Positions 17,671-26,958 of a stretch of DNA of 64,000 nt are shown here, piece after piece. The DNA is from Malonomonas sp036526255 (lineage in GTDB: Bacteria > Desulfobacterota > Desulfuromonadia > Desulfuromonadales > Geopsychrobacteraceae). The notes beneath the pieces were generated by a model. That model was given only the letters and a program-made list of their open reading frames with translations. It searched no databases and had not been told where the DNA came from. Numbering within the stretch: position 1 is the first letter of the stretch; every line of letters starts with the position of its first letter. The DNA lies in assembly GCA_036526255.1 (NCBI GenBank), contig DATCYW010000078.1, forward strand, positions 1-64,000. The letters are read 5' to 3'. Made by a program: the position numbers and the translations under genes.

Positions 17671-18578
17671 CCACTGCACCGAAAACTAACGTTCTCAAGC
17701 TGACTGAAGAAGAGTTTGTCCATCCGGGCAACCGCGCCTGTTCCGGGTGCGGGCTGAGCATTCTCTATCGGATCGGGGTGAAGGCCCTGGGGCGCGACTG
17801 CATCTTTGTCGTACCGCCTAGCTGTCTGACGGTGATGCAGGGGCTCTACCCGATCGCCGCATCGCAGATGCCGATTTTAAACGGCACCTTTGCCTCGACC
17901 GCCGCCATCGCTACCGGTGTGCGCGCAGCGATGAAACGGCTCGGCAAACCGACCCAGGTGGTCGCCTGGGCCGGCGATGGCGGCACCGCGGATATCGGTA
18001 TCCAGGCGCTTTCAGGAGCGCTGGAGCGCAATGAAGACATTATCTACATCTGCTATGATAACGAAGCTTACATGAACACCGGCGTGCAGCGCTCGGGGAC
18101 CACGCCGCAGGGCGGTCTGACCACGACGACCCCCTATTCCGGCAAGAAAGAGCAGAGTAAAAATCTGCCGGCGATCATCGCCGCCCATGAACCGGCCTAT
18201 CTGGCCACCTGTTCGGCCAGCTACCCGCTCGATTTTCATGACAAGCTGCTCAAGGCCAAAGAGATCCGCGGCCTGAAATATTTTCATATCCAGACCCCCT
18301 GCCCGCCCGGTTGGGGCTGTGATGAGCGGATGACCGTCAAGATCGGCAAGGCGGCGATCGACTGCGGCCTGTTCGATCTCTATGAGATTGAAAACGGCCA
18401 AAAACAGCTTTCGGAACCCTCCCGAAAACTGTTGAAGAAAGAGAAGCTGGATCCGGTCGAGACTTATCTGCGCCTGCAGACCCGCTTCAGCGCCCTTTCG
18501 CCTGAACAGATCAACAGCATGCAGGAGCGGATTGATCAGAAGTGGGCCGGCTACCGGCAGGAATTTGGCGCGGGGTAA
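17667..18578 (+). CDS. 2-oxoacid:ferredoxin oxidoreductase, beta (thiamine-diphosphate) subunit
   Basis: A 303-residue beta subunit with the CXXC start (RACSGCGLSILYRIG), the thiamine diphosphate motif GDGGTADIGIQALSGALERN and the downstream YDNEAYMNTGVQRSGTTP. Cys residues in CSGCG and in the CPPGWGC region are the expected ligands of its [4Fe-4S] cluster. The start at 17667 overlaps the alpha stop (ATGA); an in-frame ATG at 17649 is possible. It completes the enzyme complex. Confidence 0.9.
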   Translation: MTTAPKTNVLKLTEEEFVHPGNRACSGCGLSILYRIGVKALGRDCIFVVPPSCLTVMQGLYPIAASQMPILNGTFASTAAIATGVRAAMKRLGKPTQVVAWAGDGGTADIGIQALSGALERNEDIIYICYDNEAYMNTGVQRSGTTPQGGLTTTTPYSGKKEQSKNLPAIIAAHEPAYLATCSASYPLDFHDKLLKAKEIRGLKYFHIQTPCPPGWGCDERMTVKIGKAAIDCGLFDLYEIENGQKQLSEPSRKLLKKEKLDPVETYLRLQTRFSALSPEQINSMQERIDQKWAGYRQEFGAG

Positions 18579-18601
18579 TGTGTGCTATAAAAGGAGCGCC
18601 G

Positions 18602-19417
18602 ATGCCTGAACTACCGCAATTGACCGACGCCAGCCTGAGCCTGCAGGGGCGGGTGGCCGAGCTGACTTTTCGCCGGGATGATGTGCGCAATGCCCTGACC
18701 GGCACGACGCTGGTCGAGGATATCCTGACCACCCTTAACTGGTGCAACCGGACCCCCGAGGTTTCGGTGCTGATCATGACCGGCAGCGGTACGGCCTTTT
18801 CCGCGGGTGGTAACATCAAGCAGATGCGGGATCGCGAGGGGATGTTCAGCGGCTCGGTGCTGCAGATTCAGGATCAGTACCGGCGTGGCATTCAGCAGTT
18901 ACCGCTGGCGATGCAGAAGGCCGAGATCCCGTTGATCGCCGCGGTCAACGGCCCGGCCATCGGCGCCGGCATGGACCTGGCCTGCATGTGCGACCTGCGC
19001 ATCGGCAGCCATAATACGCTGCTGGGCGAAACCTTCATCAACCTGGGGATTGTCTCCGGCGATGGCGGCACCTGGTTTCTGCCGCGACTGATCGGCCACC
19101 AGCGCGCCGCTGAGCTGCTGTTTACCGGCCGGTTGGTCAAGGCGCAGGAAGCCCTTGAGCTGGGATTGTTGCTCGAACTGGTCGCGCCGGAGCAACTGCT
19201 GACACGCGCCCGTGAACTGGCCGCACAGATCGCCGCCAAGCCGCCGCAGGCGGTCCGTCTGAGTAAGCGCCTGCTGCAGCTGGCCCAGCGCCAGGAGCTG
19301 CCCGACTTTCTCGATCAGTGCGCCGCTTTTCAGGGGATGTCGCACCACAGCACCGATCATCTGGAAGCGGTTGACGCCTTTCTGGAAAAACGCCCCGGCA
19401 AATTTACCGGCAACTGA
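18602..19417 (+). CDS. Enoyl-CoA hydratase/isomerase family protein
   Basis: A 271-residue crotonase-fold protein. The oxyanion-hole segments are AFSAGGNIKQM and NGPAIGAGMDLACMCDLRIG. The two glutamates expected for hydratase activity are present, in LGETFINLGI and RAAELLFTG. The ATG at 18602 is chosen because AAGGAG stands just before it; the frame is open further upstream into the beta-subunit gene. It ends the liv/oxidoreductase operon. Specific substrate unknown. Confidence 0.85.
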   Translation: MPELPQLTDASLSLQGRVAELTFRRDDVRNALTGTTLVEDILTTLNWCNRTPEVSVLIMTGSGTAFSAGGNIKQMRDREGMFSGSVLQIQDQYRRGIQQLPLAMQKAEIPLIAAVNGPAIGAGMDLACMCDLRIGSHNTLLGETFINLGIVSGDGGTWFLPRLIGHQRAAELLFTGRLVKAQEALELGLLLELVAPEQLLTRARELAAQIAAKPPQAVRLSKRLLQLAQRQELPDFLDQCAAFQGMSHHSTDHLEAVDAFLEKRPGKFTGN

Positions 19418-19480
19418 CCGCAGCTGTCGGTTCGCGCACCGGGACTTATCTTCGCCCTCAGCAGCAGAGGCTAGTCGCGC

Positions 19481-21223
19481 ATGGCTTTTTCCTGGAAGAT
19501 CAATCCCAACCGTGAAAATCTGATTATTCTGCTGGTCATCGCCATCCTGATCGGTCTGATCACCGGCGCGCTGGCGGTCGCATTTCGCTATCTGTTGCTG
19601 GTGACCACCGACCTGTTCTGGCCCGACGCCCACGCCATGCTCGAGGTCGGCCAGCACTACCCCTGGTATCTGATTCTACTGATTCCGGCGCTGGGCGGCC
19701 TGCTGCTCGGGCCGCTGATCAGCTGGCTGGCGCCGGAAACCCGCGGTGCCGGGGTGCCGGAGGTGATCGAAGCGGTAGTGACCCGCGAGGGCAGCATCCG
19801 CCATCGCACCGCGCTGTTCAAAATCCTCTTTACCACCCTGTCGATCGGTTGCGGCGCTTCGGTCGGCCGCGAAGGGCCGGTGGTGCATATCGGCTCTTCG
19901 GTCGGTTCCTCCATCGCCCAGCTGATCAAGTTGCCGGCCGAATGGAAACGGGTGTTTCTTGCCTGCGGCGCGGCCGCTGGCATTGCCGCCACCTTCAACG
20001 CGCCGATGGCCGGGATGCTGTTTGCCGCCGAAATTATTCTGGTCGATTTTCAGGTCAGCTACTTAAGCCACATCGCCATCTCGGCGGTCACCGCGACGGT
20101 GGTTTCGCACCACTTCCTCGGCGACCTGCCGACCTTTCAGATCCCCTCCTATCAGCTGGTCAGCTACTTCGAGCTGCCGCTCTACGCGCTGCTCGGGTTC
20201 TGCGCCGGACTGCTGTCGATCCTGTTTATCCGCTCGGTGTCGGCGGTCGAGGATGGTTTCAACCGGCTGAAAATCCCCTTTTATTGTCGTCCGGCCATCG
20301 CCGGGCTGCTGATCGGTGCTCTCGCCATCGGTTGGCCGCACATCCTCGGCGTCGGTTACGAATCGATCAACCTGACCCTGACCTCAAAGATGGCGCTCGA
20401 ATTGATGCTGGTCGTGCTGGTTTTAAAGCTGCTCGCCACCGCCAGCTCTATCGGCGCCGGTTTTTCCGGCGGCATCTTTGCCCCCTCGCTGGTGCTCGGC
20501 TCGCTGCTCGGCGGCATTCTCGGCACACTGTTCGGCATGCTCTTTCCGGGCAGTGTCGCCAGCAGCGCCGCTTATGCGCTGATCGGCATGGGGGCGGTGG
20601 TCGCCGGGACCACCCTGGCGCCGATCACCGCGATCTTCACCATTTTTGAGCTGACCTACAATTTCGACATCATCCTGCCGCTGATGACCTGCTGCATCAC
20701 CGCGCTGGTGACCGTGCAGAAGCTCTACGGCTACTCCATCTATGAGACCAAGCTGATGCGCAAAGGGATTCGCATGGTCCGCGGTCACGACGTCAACCTG
20801 CTGCGCAGCATGCAGGTCGGTGATTTTATGGATGACGATTTCGAAACCATCCGTCAGGATATGAAGCTGGGTGAGCTGTTACGCAAGGCCGAGAACAGTC
20901 ACTATCCGCACTTTCCGGTGCTGGATGACCAGGAACGGCTGGTCGGCATCCTCTCGATGCGTGATATGAAAAGCTTTCTCGCCGAAGTCGGTGACCTCTG
21001 CGAGCTGGTGGTCGCTTCGGAAATCATGACCAGCAACGTCATCACCATCAGTCCGTCCGACAACTTTGAAACCGCCTTTGAGATCTTCGAAGGGAAGCAG
21101 ATTTCGACCCTGCCGGTGGTCTCGGAGCCGGAGCGAAAGCTGCTCGGCATCCTGAAAAAGAACGACCTGCTGCTGGCGTACAATCAGAAAATTCTCAAGT
21201 TGAATGTGTTACCAAGCAAGTAA
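19481..21223 (+). CDS. CLC-family chloride channel/antiporter with C-terminal CBS pair
   Basis: A 580-residue integral membrane anion transporter. The CLC signature regions are RGAGVPEV (selectivity loop, GSGIP in ClC-ec1), GREGPVVHIGSSVGS with the gating glutamate, and GGIFAPSLVLGS. Two CBS domains follow (about residues 455-580, QVGDFMDDDFETI and ASEIMTSNVITI), which usually bind adenine nucleotides. The position of the inner proton glutamate, the second Glu of FIIEEM in ClC-ec1, reads FAAEII here, that is Ile. Stand-alone in context, 63 bp after the crotonase gene. Confidence 0.9.
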   Translation: MAFSWKINPNRENLIILLVIAILIGLITGALAVAFRYLLLVTTDLFWPDAHAMLEVGQHYPWYLILLIPALGGLLLGPLISWLAPETRGAGVPEVIEAVVTREGSIRHRTALFKILFTTLSIGCGASVGREGPVVHIGSSVGSSIAQLIKLPAEWKRVFLACGAAAGIAATFNAPMAGMLFAAEIILVDFQVSYLSHIAISAVTATVVSHHFLGDLPTFQIPSYQLVSYFELPLYALLGFCAGLLSILFIRSVSAVEDGFNRLKIPFYCRPAIAGLLIGALAIGWPHILGVGYESINLTLTSKMALELMLVVLVLKLLATASSIGAGFSGGIFAPSLVLGSLLGGILGTLFGMLFPGSVASSAAYALIGMGAVVAGTTLAPITAIFTIFELTYNFDIILPLMTCCITALVTVQKLYGYSIYETKLMRKGIRMVRGHDVNLLRSMQVGDFMDDDFETIRQDMKLGELLRKAENSHYPHFPVLDDQERLVGILSMRDMKSFLAEVGDLCELVVASEIMTSNVITISPSDNFETAFEIFEGKQISTLPVVSEPERKLLGILKKNDLLLAYNQKILKLNVLPSK

Positions 21224-21239
21224 AGGGTGAGCTTTCAGG

Positions 21240-22082
21240 ATGAACAGAGTCCCCAACAACCAGGTGAACGACGACGGCGAACTGCTGTTGATCCCTGATT
21301 TTCAATCCGAATTTGTCCGGCCACGCAACATCATGGTCTGGCTTCCCCCCGGCTATGGGACTGAGCCGGATCAGTCGTACCGCGTGCTTTACGCCCATGA
21401 CGGGCAGAACCTGTTCGACCCGAAAACCTCCTATGTCGGGGTCGACTGGGGGCTGCAGGAAACGCTCTGCCGCCTGCGCGCGCAAGGGGCGATTGACAAC
21501 ACCCTGGTGGTCGGGATCTGGAACACCCCTAACCGTTACCGGGAGTACGATCCGCAGAAGGTTTTCGAGACCTATCTCAGCCCGCAACAGAAAGTCGCCT
21601 ACGCGAAAGAATACGGCCGTCCGCTGGCGGACCTTTACCTGAAATTCATCGTCAGCGAGCTCAAGCCGTTTATCGACCGCCGCTATCGGACCCGTCCCGG
21701 CATGGCCGATACGCTGCTGCTCGGTTCGAGCATGGGCGGGCTGATCTCCGCCTATGCCTTGTGCGAGTATCCCGAAGTGTTCGGCGGTGCCGCCTGTCTG
21801 TCGACCCACTGGCCGGCGGTCAAGGGGAAGATGGTTGATTATCTGGCTGATCACTTGCCCGATCCGCATCGCCACCGGTTCTATTTTGACTATGGCACCG
21901 AAACCATCGATGCCCAGTACGAACCCCTGCAACGACAGGTTGACAAGGTGCTGCGGACCAGCGGCTATCTTGAGGGGCGCGACTGGATAACGCGAAAATT
22001 CTGCGGTGAGGATCACTCGGAGCAGGCCTGGCGCCGGCGCGTTGCGATCCCGCTGGAGTTTTTACTGAACACTGAACACTGA
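21240..22082 (+). CDS. Putative esterase (alpha/beta hydrolase, esterase D / enterochelin esterase-like)
   Basis: A 280-residue alpha/beta hydrolase of the putative-esterase family. It has RNIMVWLPPGYG, YRVLYAHDGQNLFDPK, the nucleophile elbow LLGSSMGGLISA with the catalytic serine, and a C-terminal HSEQAWRRR that probably carries the catalytic histidine. There is no signal peptide, so it should be cytoplasmic. It begins 16 bp after the CLC gene. The physiological ester or phosphodiester substrate is unknown. Confidence 0.8.
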   Translation: MNRVPNNQVNDDGELLLIPDFQSEFVRPRNIMVWLPPGYGTEPDQSYRVLYAHDGQNLFDPKTSYVGVDWGLQETLCRLRAQGAIDNTLVVGIWNTPNRYREYDPQKVFETYLSPQQKVAYAKEYGRPLADLYLKFIVSELKPFIDRRYRTRPGMADTLLLGSSMGGLISAYALCEYPEVFGGAACLSTHWPAVKGKMVDYLADHLPDPHRHRFYFDYGTETIDAQYEPLQRQVDKVLRTSGYLEGRDWITRKFCGEDHSEQAWRRRVAIPLEFLLNTEH

Positions 22083-22117
22083 GGCCTGACCGACAGTCTG
22101 AATTGGAGAAGCAATTT

Positions 22118-23278
22118 ATGAATATCGTTTTTTTGTCGCCACATTTTCCGCCGAACTTCTACCACTTCTGTGTGGCGTTACGTCAACAGGGCGTTAATGT
22201 GCTGGGGATTGCCGATGCGCCCTGGGAGGAGCTGCGCCCGGAACTGCGCGCGGCCTTGACCGGCTACTATCGCACCGACCTGAACGACTACGACCGGCTG
22301 TTGCGCGCCTGCGGTCATTTCATCCATCAGTATGGCCGGCTCGATCGGGTTGAATCGCATAACGAGTTCTGGCTGGAAACCGAAGCGCAGCTGCGCCAGG
22401 ATTTCAATATCAGCGGGGTCCGACCGGACAGCATCGCCAAGGTCACCCTCAAGGCGCAGATGAAGCAGGGTTTTCAGCAGGCGGGGATTGAGGTGGCTCG
22501 GGGGCGGGTGGTCAAAAGCCTGGCCGAGGCGCAGCAGTTTGCAGCTGAGATCGGCTTCCCGGCGGTTGTCAAGCCGGATCGCGGGGTTGGCGCGGCCAGC
22601 ACCTACCGGGTCAACAATCCGCAGGAACTTGAGCGGGTCTTTGCCGATCAGTCGTCGGTCGATGTGATCATGGAAGAGTTCATTCAGGGATCCATCCATT
22701 CATTCGATGGCCTGACTGACCGGGATGGCCGCATCGTGTTCAGCACGTCCCATGTTTTCAGTCAGGGAATCATGGAGACGGTCAACGAAGACCGCGACAT
22801 TTTTTACTATTCGCAACGCGAAATTCCCGCTGATCTGGAAGCCGCCGGGCTCAAAGCAGTACAAGCCTTCGATATCCGCGAGAAGTTCTTTCATATCGAG
22901 TTCTTCCGCACCGAACCGGACAACCGGATCGTCGCCATCGAGGTCAACATGCGCCCGCCGGGCGGCTTGACCATGGACATGTTTAACTTTGCCAACAACA
23001 TCGACCTGTATCGCGAGTGGGCCAATATTGTCGTTCATAACCGGTTTTCCGGCGACTATAACCGCCCCTACCATTGTGCTTACATCGGGCGCAAACTGCG
23101 CAATCACTATGTCCATGACCACGACGAGATCATGCGCAGCTACGGTCGGCAGATCGTCCATCACGAACCGATCAATTCAGTCTTCAGCGCCGCCCTCGGC
23201 AATTTCGGTTACCTAGCCCGGGCCGAAGAGCTGGACGAACTGCTGGCGCTGGGACGCTTCATTCAGGCCACAGCCTAA
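22118..23278 (+). CDS. ATP-grasp superfamily protein of unknown ligase specificity
   Basis: A 386-residue protein with an N-terminal pre-ATP-grasp region (NIVFLSPHFPPNFYHF) and an ATP-grasp core (FPAVVKPDRGVGAASTYRV, VIMEEFIQGSIHSFDGL, EFFRTEPDNRIVAIEVNMRPPGG). These include the acidic and Asn residues that bind Mg-ATP (EVNMR). The start at 22118 has GGAGA 8 nt upstream; the TTG at 22103 is less likely. ATP-grasp enzymes form amide or thioester bonds through acyl phosphates. No partner gene tells which substrate it uses; it follows the esterase gene by 35 bp. Confidence 0.75.
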   Translation: MNIVFLSPHFPPNFYHFCVALRQQGVNVLGIADAPWEELRPELRAALTGYYRTDLNDYDRLLRACGHFIHQYGRLDRVESHNEFWLETEAQLRQDFNISGVRPDSIAKVTLKAQMKQGFQQAGIEVARGRVVKSLAEAQQFAAEIGFPAVVKPDRGVGAASTYRVNNPQELERVFADQSSVDVIMEEFIQGSIHSFDGLTDRDGRIVFSTSHVFSQGIMETVNEDRDIFYYSQREIPADLEAAGLKAVQAFDIREKFFHIEFFRTEPDNRIVAIEVNMRPPGGLTMDMFNFANNIDLYREWANIVVHNRFSGDYNRPYHCAYIGRKLRNHYVHDHDEIMRSYGRQIVHHEPINSVFSAALGNFGYLARAEELDELLALGRFIQATA

Positions 23279-23567
23279 ACGGCGGGAAATGACCTTTGCC
23301 GAGGTTGCCTGGCAGAATGACAGGCGATAGCTGAGGCCAGCCATTAGTAATTGGTGGGATCATTTTAGGCCGAATCGCTCAGCTTCCCGCTGGTCAAAAA
23401 ACGCATGCGATTGATTTACGCCGCTAAAACATTAGAATTGAAAATGGTTGGCGACAAGTGGCGGGCAGCCACAGGCAGCAGCAAAAACTCTAGCTAAGCG
23501 GTTTCCGTCGGGCAACTTTTGGCAGCGGGTCTTCCCTGGCTTACCACCCGTGCCGAGGGGGAAATCC

Positions 23568-24686
23568 ATGGTCATCAACAGTTTCCGCAATCGGGTTGAA
23601 TCATTGCTGGCACTGGCCGATATTCGTATCGACGGCGATCAACCCTGGGATATTCAGGTATACGAACCAGGCTTCTTCCGCAGGGTGCTGGCCCAGGGGA
23701 CTCTCGGTGCCGGCGAGGCCTATATGGATGGCTGGTGGGATTGCCCTTGCCTTGACCAGTTTATTTACCGATTCATGAAGGCCGGCCTTGAGCACAGCTT
23801 TCGCTCGCCGGTAGTCGTAGTTGATGTTCTGCAAGCTAAACTGAGCAACCGACAAAGCCGTACCCGGGCGTTTAAAATTGGCCAGCATCACTACGATATT
23901 GGCAACGACCTCTACCGCCAGATGCTCGACTCCAGAATGATCTACAGTTGCGGCTACTGGCCGGCAGCCACCAACCTGGAACAGGCCCAGGAAAAAAAAC
24001 TCGACTTGATCTGCCGCAAGCTCGGTCTGCAATCGGGAATGCGGGTTCTGGACATCGGCTGCGGCTGGGGCGGCGCAAGCCAATATATTGCTGAGCACTA
24101 TGATGTTGAAGTGGTCGGCTGTACCGTTTCCGCCCAACAGGCCCGACTGGCCAAAGAGCGGTGCCGGAACCTGCCGGTGCAGATTCTGTTGCAGGATTAC
24201 CGTACCGTCGACGGTTCATTCGACCGGATTATTTCGGTTGGCATGTTCGAGCATGTCGGCTACAAGAACTACCGGACCTACATGCAGGCGGTCGCCCGGA
24301 TGCTGAATGACGACGGTCTCTTCCTGCTGCACAGCATCGGTGGCAACCGCTCGGCAATCATTGCCGATCCCTGGATTGAACGCTACATCTTCCCCAACAG
24401 CATGCTCCCTTCGGCAAAGCAGATTTGCAGCGCCAGCGAAGGCTTATTCATTATCGAGGACTGGCATAACTTTGGCTCCGACTACGACAAGACCCTGATG
24501 GCGTGGTACGAAAACTTCGTCGCCGCCTGGCCCACGCTCAAGCACGCTTACGATCAGCGCTTTTACCGGATGTGGTGCTATTACCTGCTCTGCTGTGCGG
24601 GTGCTTTCCGCGCCAGGGAAAACCAGCTTTGGCAAATTGTATTTTCCAAAAACGGGATTTCGGGCGGCTATCGGGCGCCTCGTTAA
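23568..24686 (+). CDS. cfa: Cyclopropane-fatty-acyl-phospholipid synthase
   Basis: A 372-residue SAM-dependent enzyme that methylenates cis double bonds of membrane phospholipid acyl chains. It aligns along its whole length with E. coli Cfa from memory: GSLGLGESYMDGWW-like GTLGAGEAYMDGWW, the SAM motif VLDIGCGWGGASQY, SVGMFEHVGYKNY, and WHNFGSDYDKTLMAWYENF. The ATG at 23568 follows GAGGGGGAA and gives the usual N-terminus; the longer frame from 23448 adds a low-complexity leader with no family match. The 289 bp upstream hold no gene that I can support. Confidence 0.93.
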   Translation: MVINSFRNRVESLLALADIRIDGDQPWDIQVYEPGFFRRVLAQGTLGAGEAYMDGWWDCPCLDQFIYRFMKAGLEHSFRSPVVVVDVLQAKLSNRQSRTRAFKIGQHHYDIGNDLYRQMLDSRMIYSCGYWPAATNLEQAQEKKLDLICRKLGLQSGMRVLDIGCGWGGASQYIAEHYDVEVVGCTVSAQQARLAKERCRNLPVQILLQDYRTVDGSFDRIISVGMFEHVGYKNYRTYMQAVARMLNDDGLFLLHSIGGNRSAIIADPWIERYIFPNSMLPSAKQICSASEGLFIIEDWHNFGSDYDKTLMAWYENFVAAWPTLKHAYDQRFYRMWCYYLLCCAGAFRARENQLWQIVFSKNGISGGYRAPR

Positions 24687-24794
24687 TCAGCAGCGGCTAC
24701 CAATGAAGTTTGTAGACACATCCCCCTCATCTCCCTATATTTAGCCAGCGAACCAGCTTCTTTTTGTATCGATCAGAAAACCTGGAGATATCAC

Positions 24795-26033
24795 ATGCCA
24801 TTTCAGGGACTTCTCGGCGTCCTGTTTATCATCTGCTTTGCCTGGGCGATCAGTGAGAATCGCCGTAAAGTTGAGGTTCGACCGGTCGTCCTCGGCCTCG
24901 CCCTGCAGTTCGGTCTGGCTCTGGCGCTGTTGAAGTTCCCGCCCTTCAAGGAGCTTTTTCTGCTGCTTAATCAGGCAGCGATGGCACTGGAACAGGCCAC
25001 CATGGCCGGTACTTCACTGGTGTTCGGCTACCTTGGTGGCGGTGAGTTGCCGTTTGCCGAGCAGTTCCCCGGTGCGGCTTTCATTCTGGCCTTTCGTGCT
25101 CTGCCGCTGGTGCTGGTGGTCAGCGCACTGTCGGCGCTGCTCTTCTACTGGCGGGTGCTGCCGGCGGTGGTGCGGATCTTCTCGGGTCTGCTGCAAAGGA
25201 CGCTGGGCATCGGTGGCGCGGTCGGTGTCGGCGCCGCGGCCAACATCTTTGTCGGCATGATTGAAGCGCCGCTGCTGATCAAGCCCTATCTGGGCAAGCT
25301 CTCGCGCAGCGAACTTTTCACCATCATGACCTGCGGCATGAGTACCATCGCCGGAACGGTGCTCTTTCTCTACGCCGCGATTTTGCAGAACGTTATCCCC
25401 GAGGCTCTCGGCCAGATTTTAACGGCCTCGATCATCAGCGCCCCGGCCGCGATTGTTGTGTCGCGGCTGATGATCCCCCAGGAGGGGGTGCTGACCGACG
25501 GCGGCCTCACTGAGATCAACGAAGCGACCAGCTCGATGGATGCCATCACCCGCGGGACCACCGAGGGGCTCGGGCTGCTGCTGAATATTGTCGCGATGCT
25601 GATCGTGCTGGTCGCGCTGGTCGCGCTGACGAATCTGGGGCTGGGGCTGTTGCCGGATTTGGGCGGAGCACCGATCTCACTGCAACGGATTCTCGGCATC
25701 CTGCTCGCGCCCTTTGTCTGGCTGCTGGGTATCCCCTGGTCCGAGGCGCTGACCGCCGGCAGCCTGCTCGGCACCAAAACCATTCTCAACGAGTTTATCG
25801 CGTATTTGAATCTCGCCGGATTGCCCGAGGGGGCCCTGAGTCCCAAAAGCCGACTGATCATGACCTATGCGCTCTGCGGCTTCGCCAATTTCGGCAGTCT
25901 GGGGATCATGATCGGCGGGATGGGAACGATGGCGCCGGAACGCCGGAGTGATATCGTCGCGCTCGGCATGAAATCGATTCTGGCCGGAACTCTGGCGACC
26001 TGCATGACCGGGGCGATCGTCGGTTTGCTTTAG
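24795..26033 (+). CDS. CNT-family concentrative nucleoside transporter (NupC-like)
   Basis: A 412-residue inner-membrane protein with about ten hydrophobic segments. The CNT hallmark AANIFVGMIEAPLLIKPYL is present, as are the GMSTIAGTVLFLYA and LMTYALCGFANFGSLGIMIGG segments. The family takes up nucleosides with a cation gradient. It is preceded by a 108-bp gap and followed 21 bp later by a TSUP permease; no nucleoside catabolic gene is adjacent. Confidence 0.88.
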   Translation: MPFQGLLGVLFIICFAWAISENRRKVEVRPVVLGLALQFGLALALLKFPPFKELFLLLNQAAMALEQATMAGTSLVFGYLGGGELPFAEQFPGAAFILAFRALPLVLVVSALSALLFYWRVLPAVVRIFSGLLQRTLGIGGAVGVGAAANIFVGMIEAPLLIKPYLGKLSRSELFTIMTCGMSTIAGTVLFLYAAILQNVIPEALGQILTASIISAPAAIVVSRLMIPQEGVLTDGGLTEINEATSSMDAITRGTTEGLGLLLNIVAMLIVLVALVALTNLGLGLLPDLGGAPISLQRILGILLAPFVWLLGIPWSEALTAGSLLGTKTILNEFIAYLNLAGLPEGALSPKSRLIMTYALCGFANFGSLGIMIGGMGTMAPERRSDIVALGMKSILAGTLATCMTGAIVGLL

Positions 26034-26054
26034 GTTTTCCTGGGGGTATCGTCG

Positions 26055-26819
26055 ATGGAAATAGAGTTATGGCAGTATGCGGCGGTTTTTCTGCTGGTCG
26101 GATTTGCCGGGCTGATCGATTCGATCGCCGGCGGCGGCGGGCTGATTACCGTACCCACCTATCTGGCGCTGGGGATGCCGGCCGAGCTGATTCTGGGGAC
26201 CAACAAGTGTGTCAGTTCCTGCGGCACCTCCTTCGCGGTGTTCCGTTACATCAGAAGTGGGTCGATCATCTGGCGGACGGTGGTTTTTGCGATCGGCGCC
26301 GCGCTGCTCGGCTCGGCCATCGGTGCCTCGCTCTCCGCCTACCTGTCACGCAGCCATATCTTCACCCTGCTGCTGGTGGTGATCCCGATCCTGTTTTATC
26401 TGCAGGCCAGGCACATGCGGGTGCAGTCGGCCAAGTCCGAGCTGACCCGCCGGCAGGTGATCGTTCGCGCCAGCCTGGCCGGATTTTTCATCGGCGGCTA
26501 CGACGGGATTTTCGGCCCCGGCACCGGCACCTTTCTGCTGCTGGCCTTCATGATCTTCCTGCACATGAGCACCCGCGAAGCCAGCGCCAACGCGCGGATC
26601 GTCAACTATTCCTCCAACATCTCCGCGTTTATCTATTTTCTGATTCAGGGGCGCATCTTCTGGCCGATCGCGCTGGTGGCGATCGCCGGCTCCATCTGCG
26701 GCAACTGGCTCGGCAGCGGGCTGGTGATCAGCAACGCCGACCGGGTCGTGGTCCCGGCGTTCCGTTTTGTGCTGCTATTGCTGATGCTCAAGTGCGGCTA
26801 TGATCTGTTTTTGGCGTGA
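26055..26819 (+). CDS. TSUP (TauE/SafE) family permease
   Basis: A 254-residue membrane protein with seven to eight segments and the two internally repeated family motifs, GGGGLITVPTYLALGMP near the start and GPGTGTFLLLAFM in the middle. TSUP proteins export or import sulfite, sulfonates or organic acids; the substrate here is unknown. A second start a few residues in does not change the picture. It closes the plus-strand run before the minus-strand nif/lon block. Confidence 0.85.
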   Translation: MEIELWQYAAVFLLVGFAGLIDSIAGGGGLITVPTYLALGMPAELILGTNKCVSSCGTSFAVFRYIRSGSIIWRTVVFAIGAALLGSAIGASLSAYLSRSHIFTLLLVVIPILFYLQARHMRVQSAKSELTRRQVIVRASLAGFFIGGYDGIFGPGTGTFLLLAFMIFLHMSTREASANARIVNYSSNISAFIYFLIQGRIFWPIALVAIAGSICGNWLGSGLVISNADRVVVPAFRFVLLLLMLKCGYDLFLA

Positions 26820-26958
26820 TGAGTCACAATTGTCATTCAGGAACTATTGGCAGGGACGGTTTACGCTGAGTCTTGCCCACCTGGTCATAGCCAAAAGCAC
26901 TAGTAGCAACAGGTAAAGCGAGGAGCAAAAAAACGGCATAAAGTGGAATTGACAATTT

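Noticed and set aside
23448..23567. N-terminal extension of the cfa frame
   Set aside because: The extra 40 residues have no family match and no ribosome-binding site; the ATG at 23568 has GAGGGGGAA upstream and gives the normal Cfa start.
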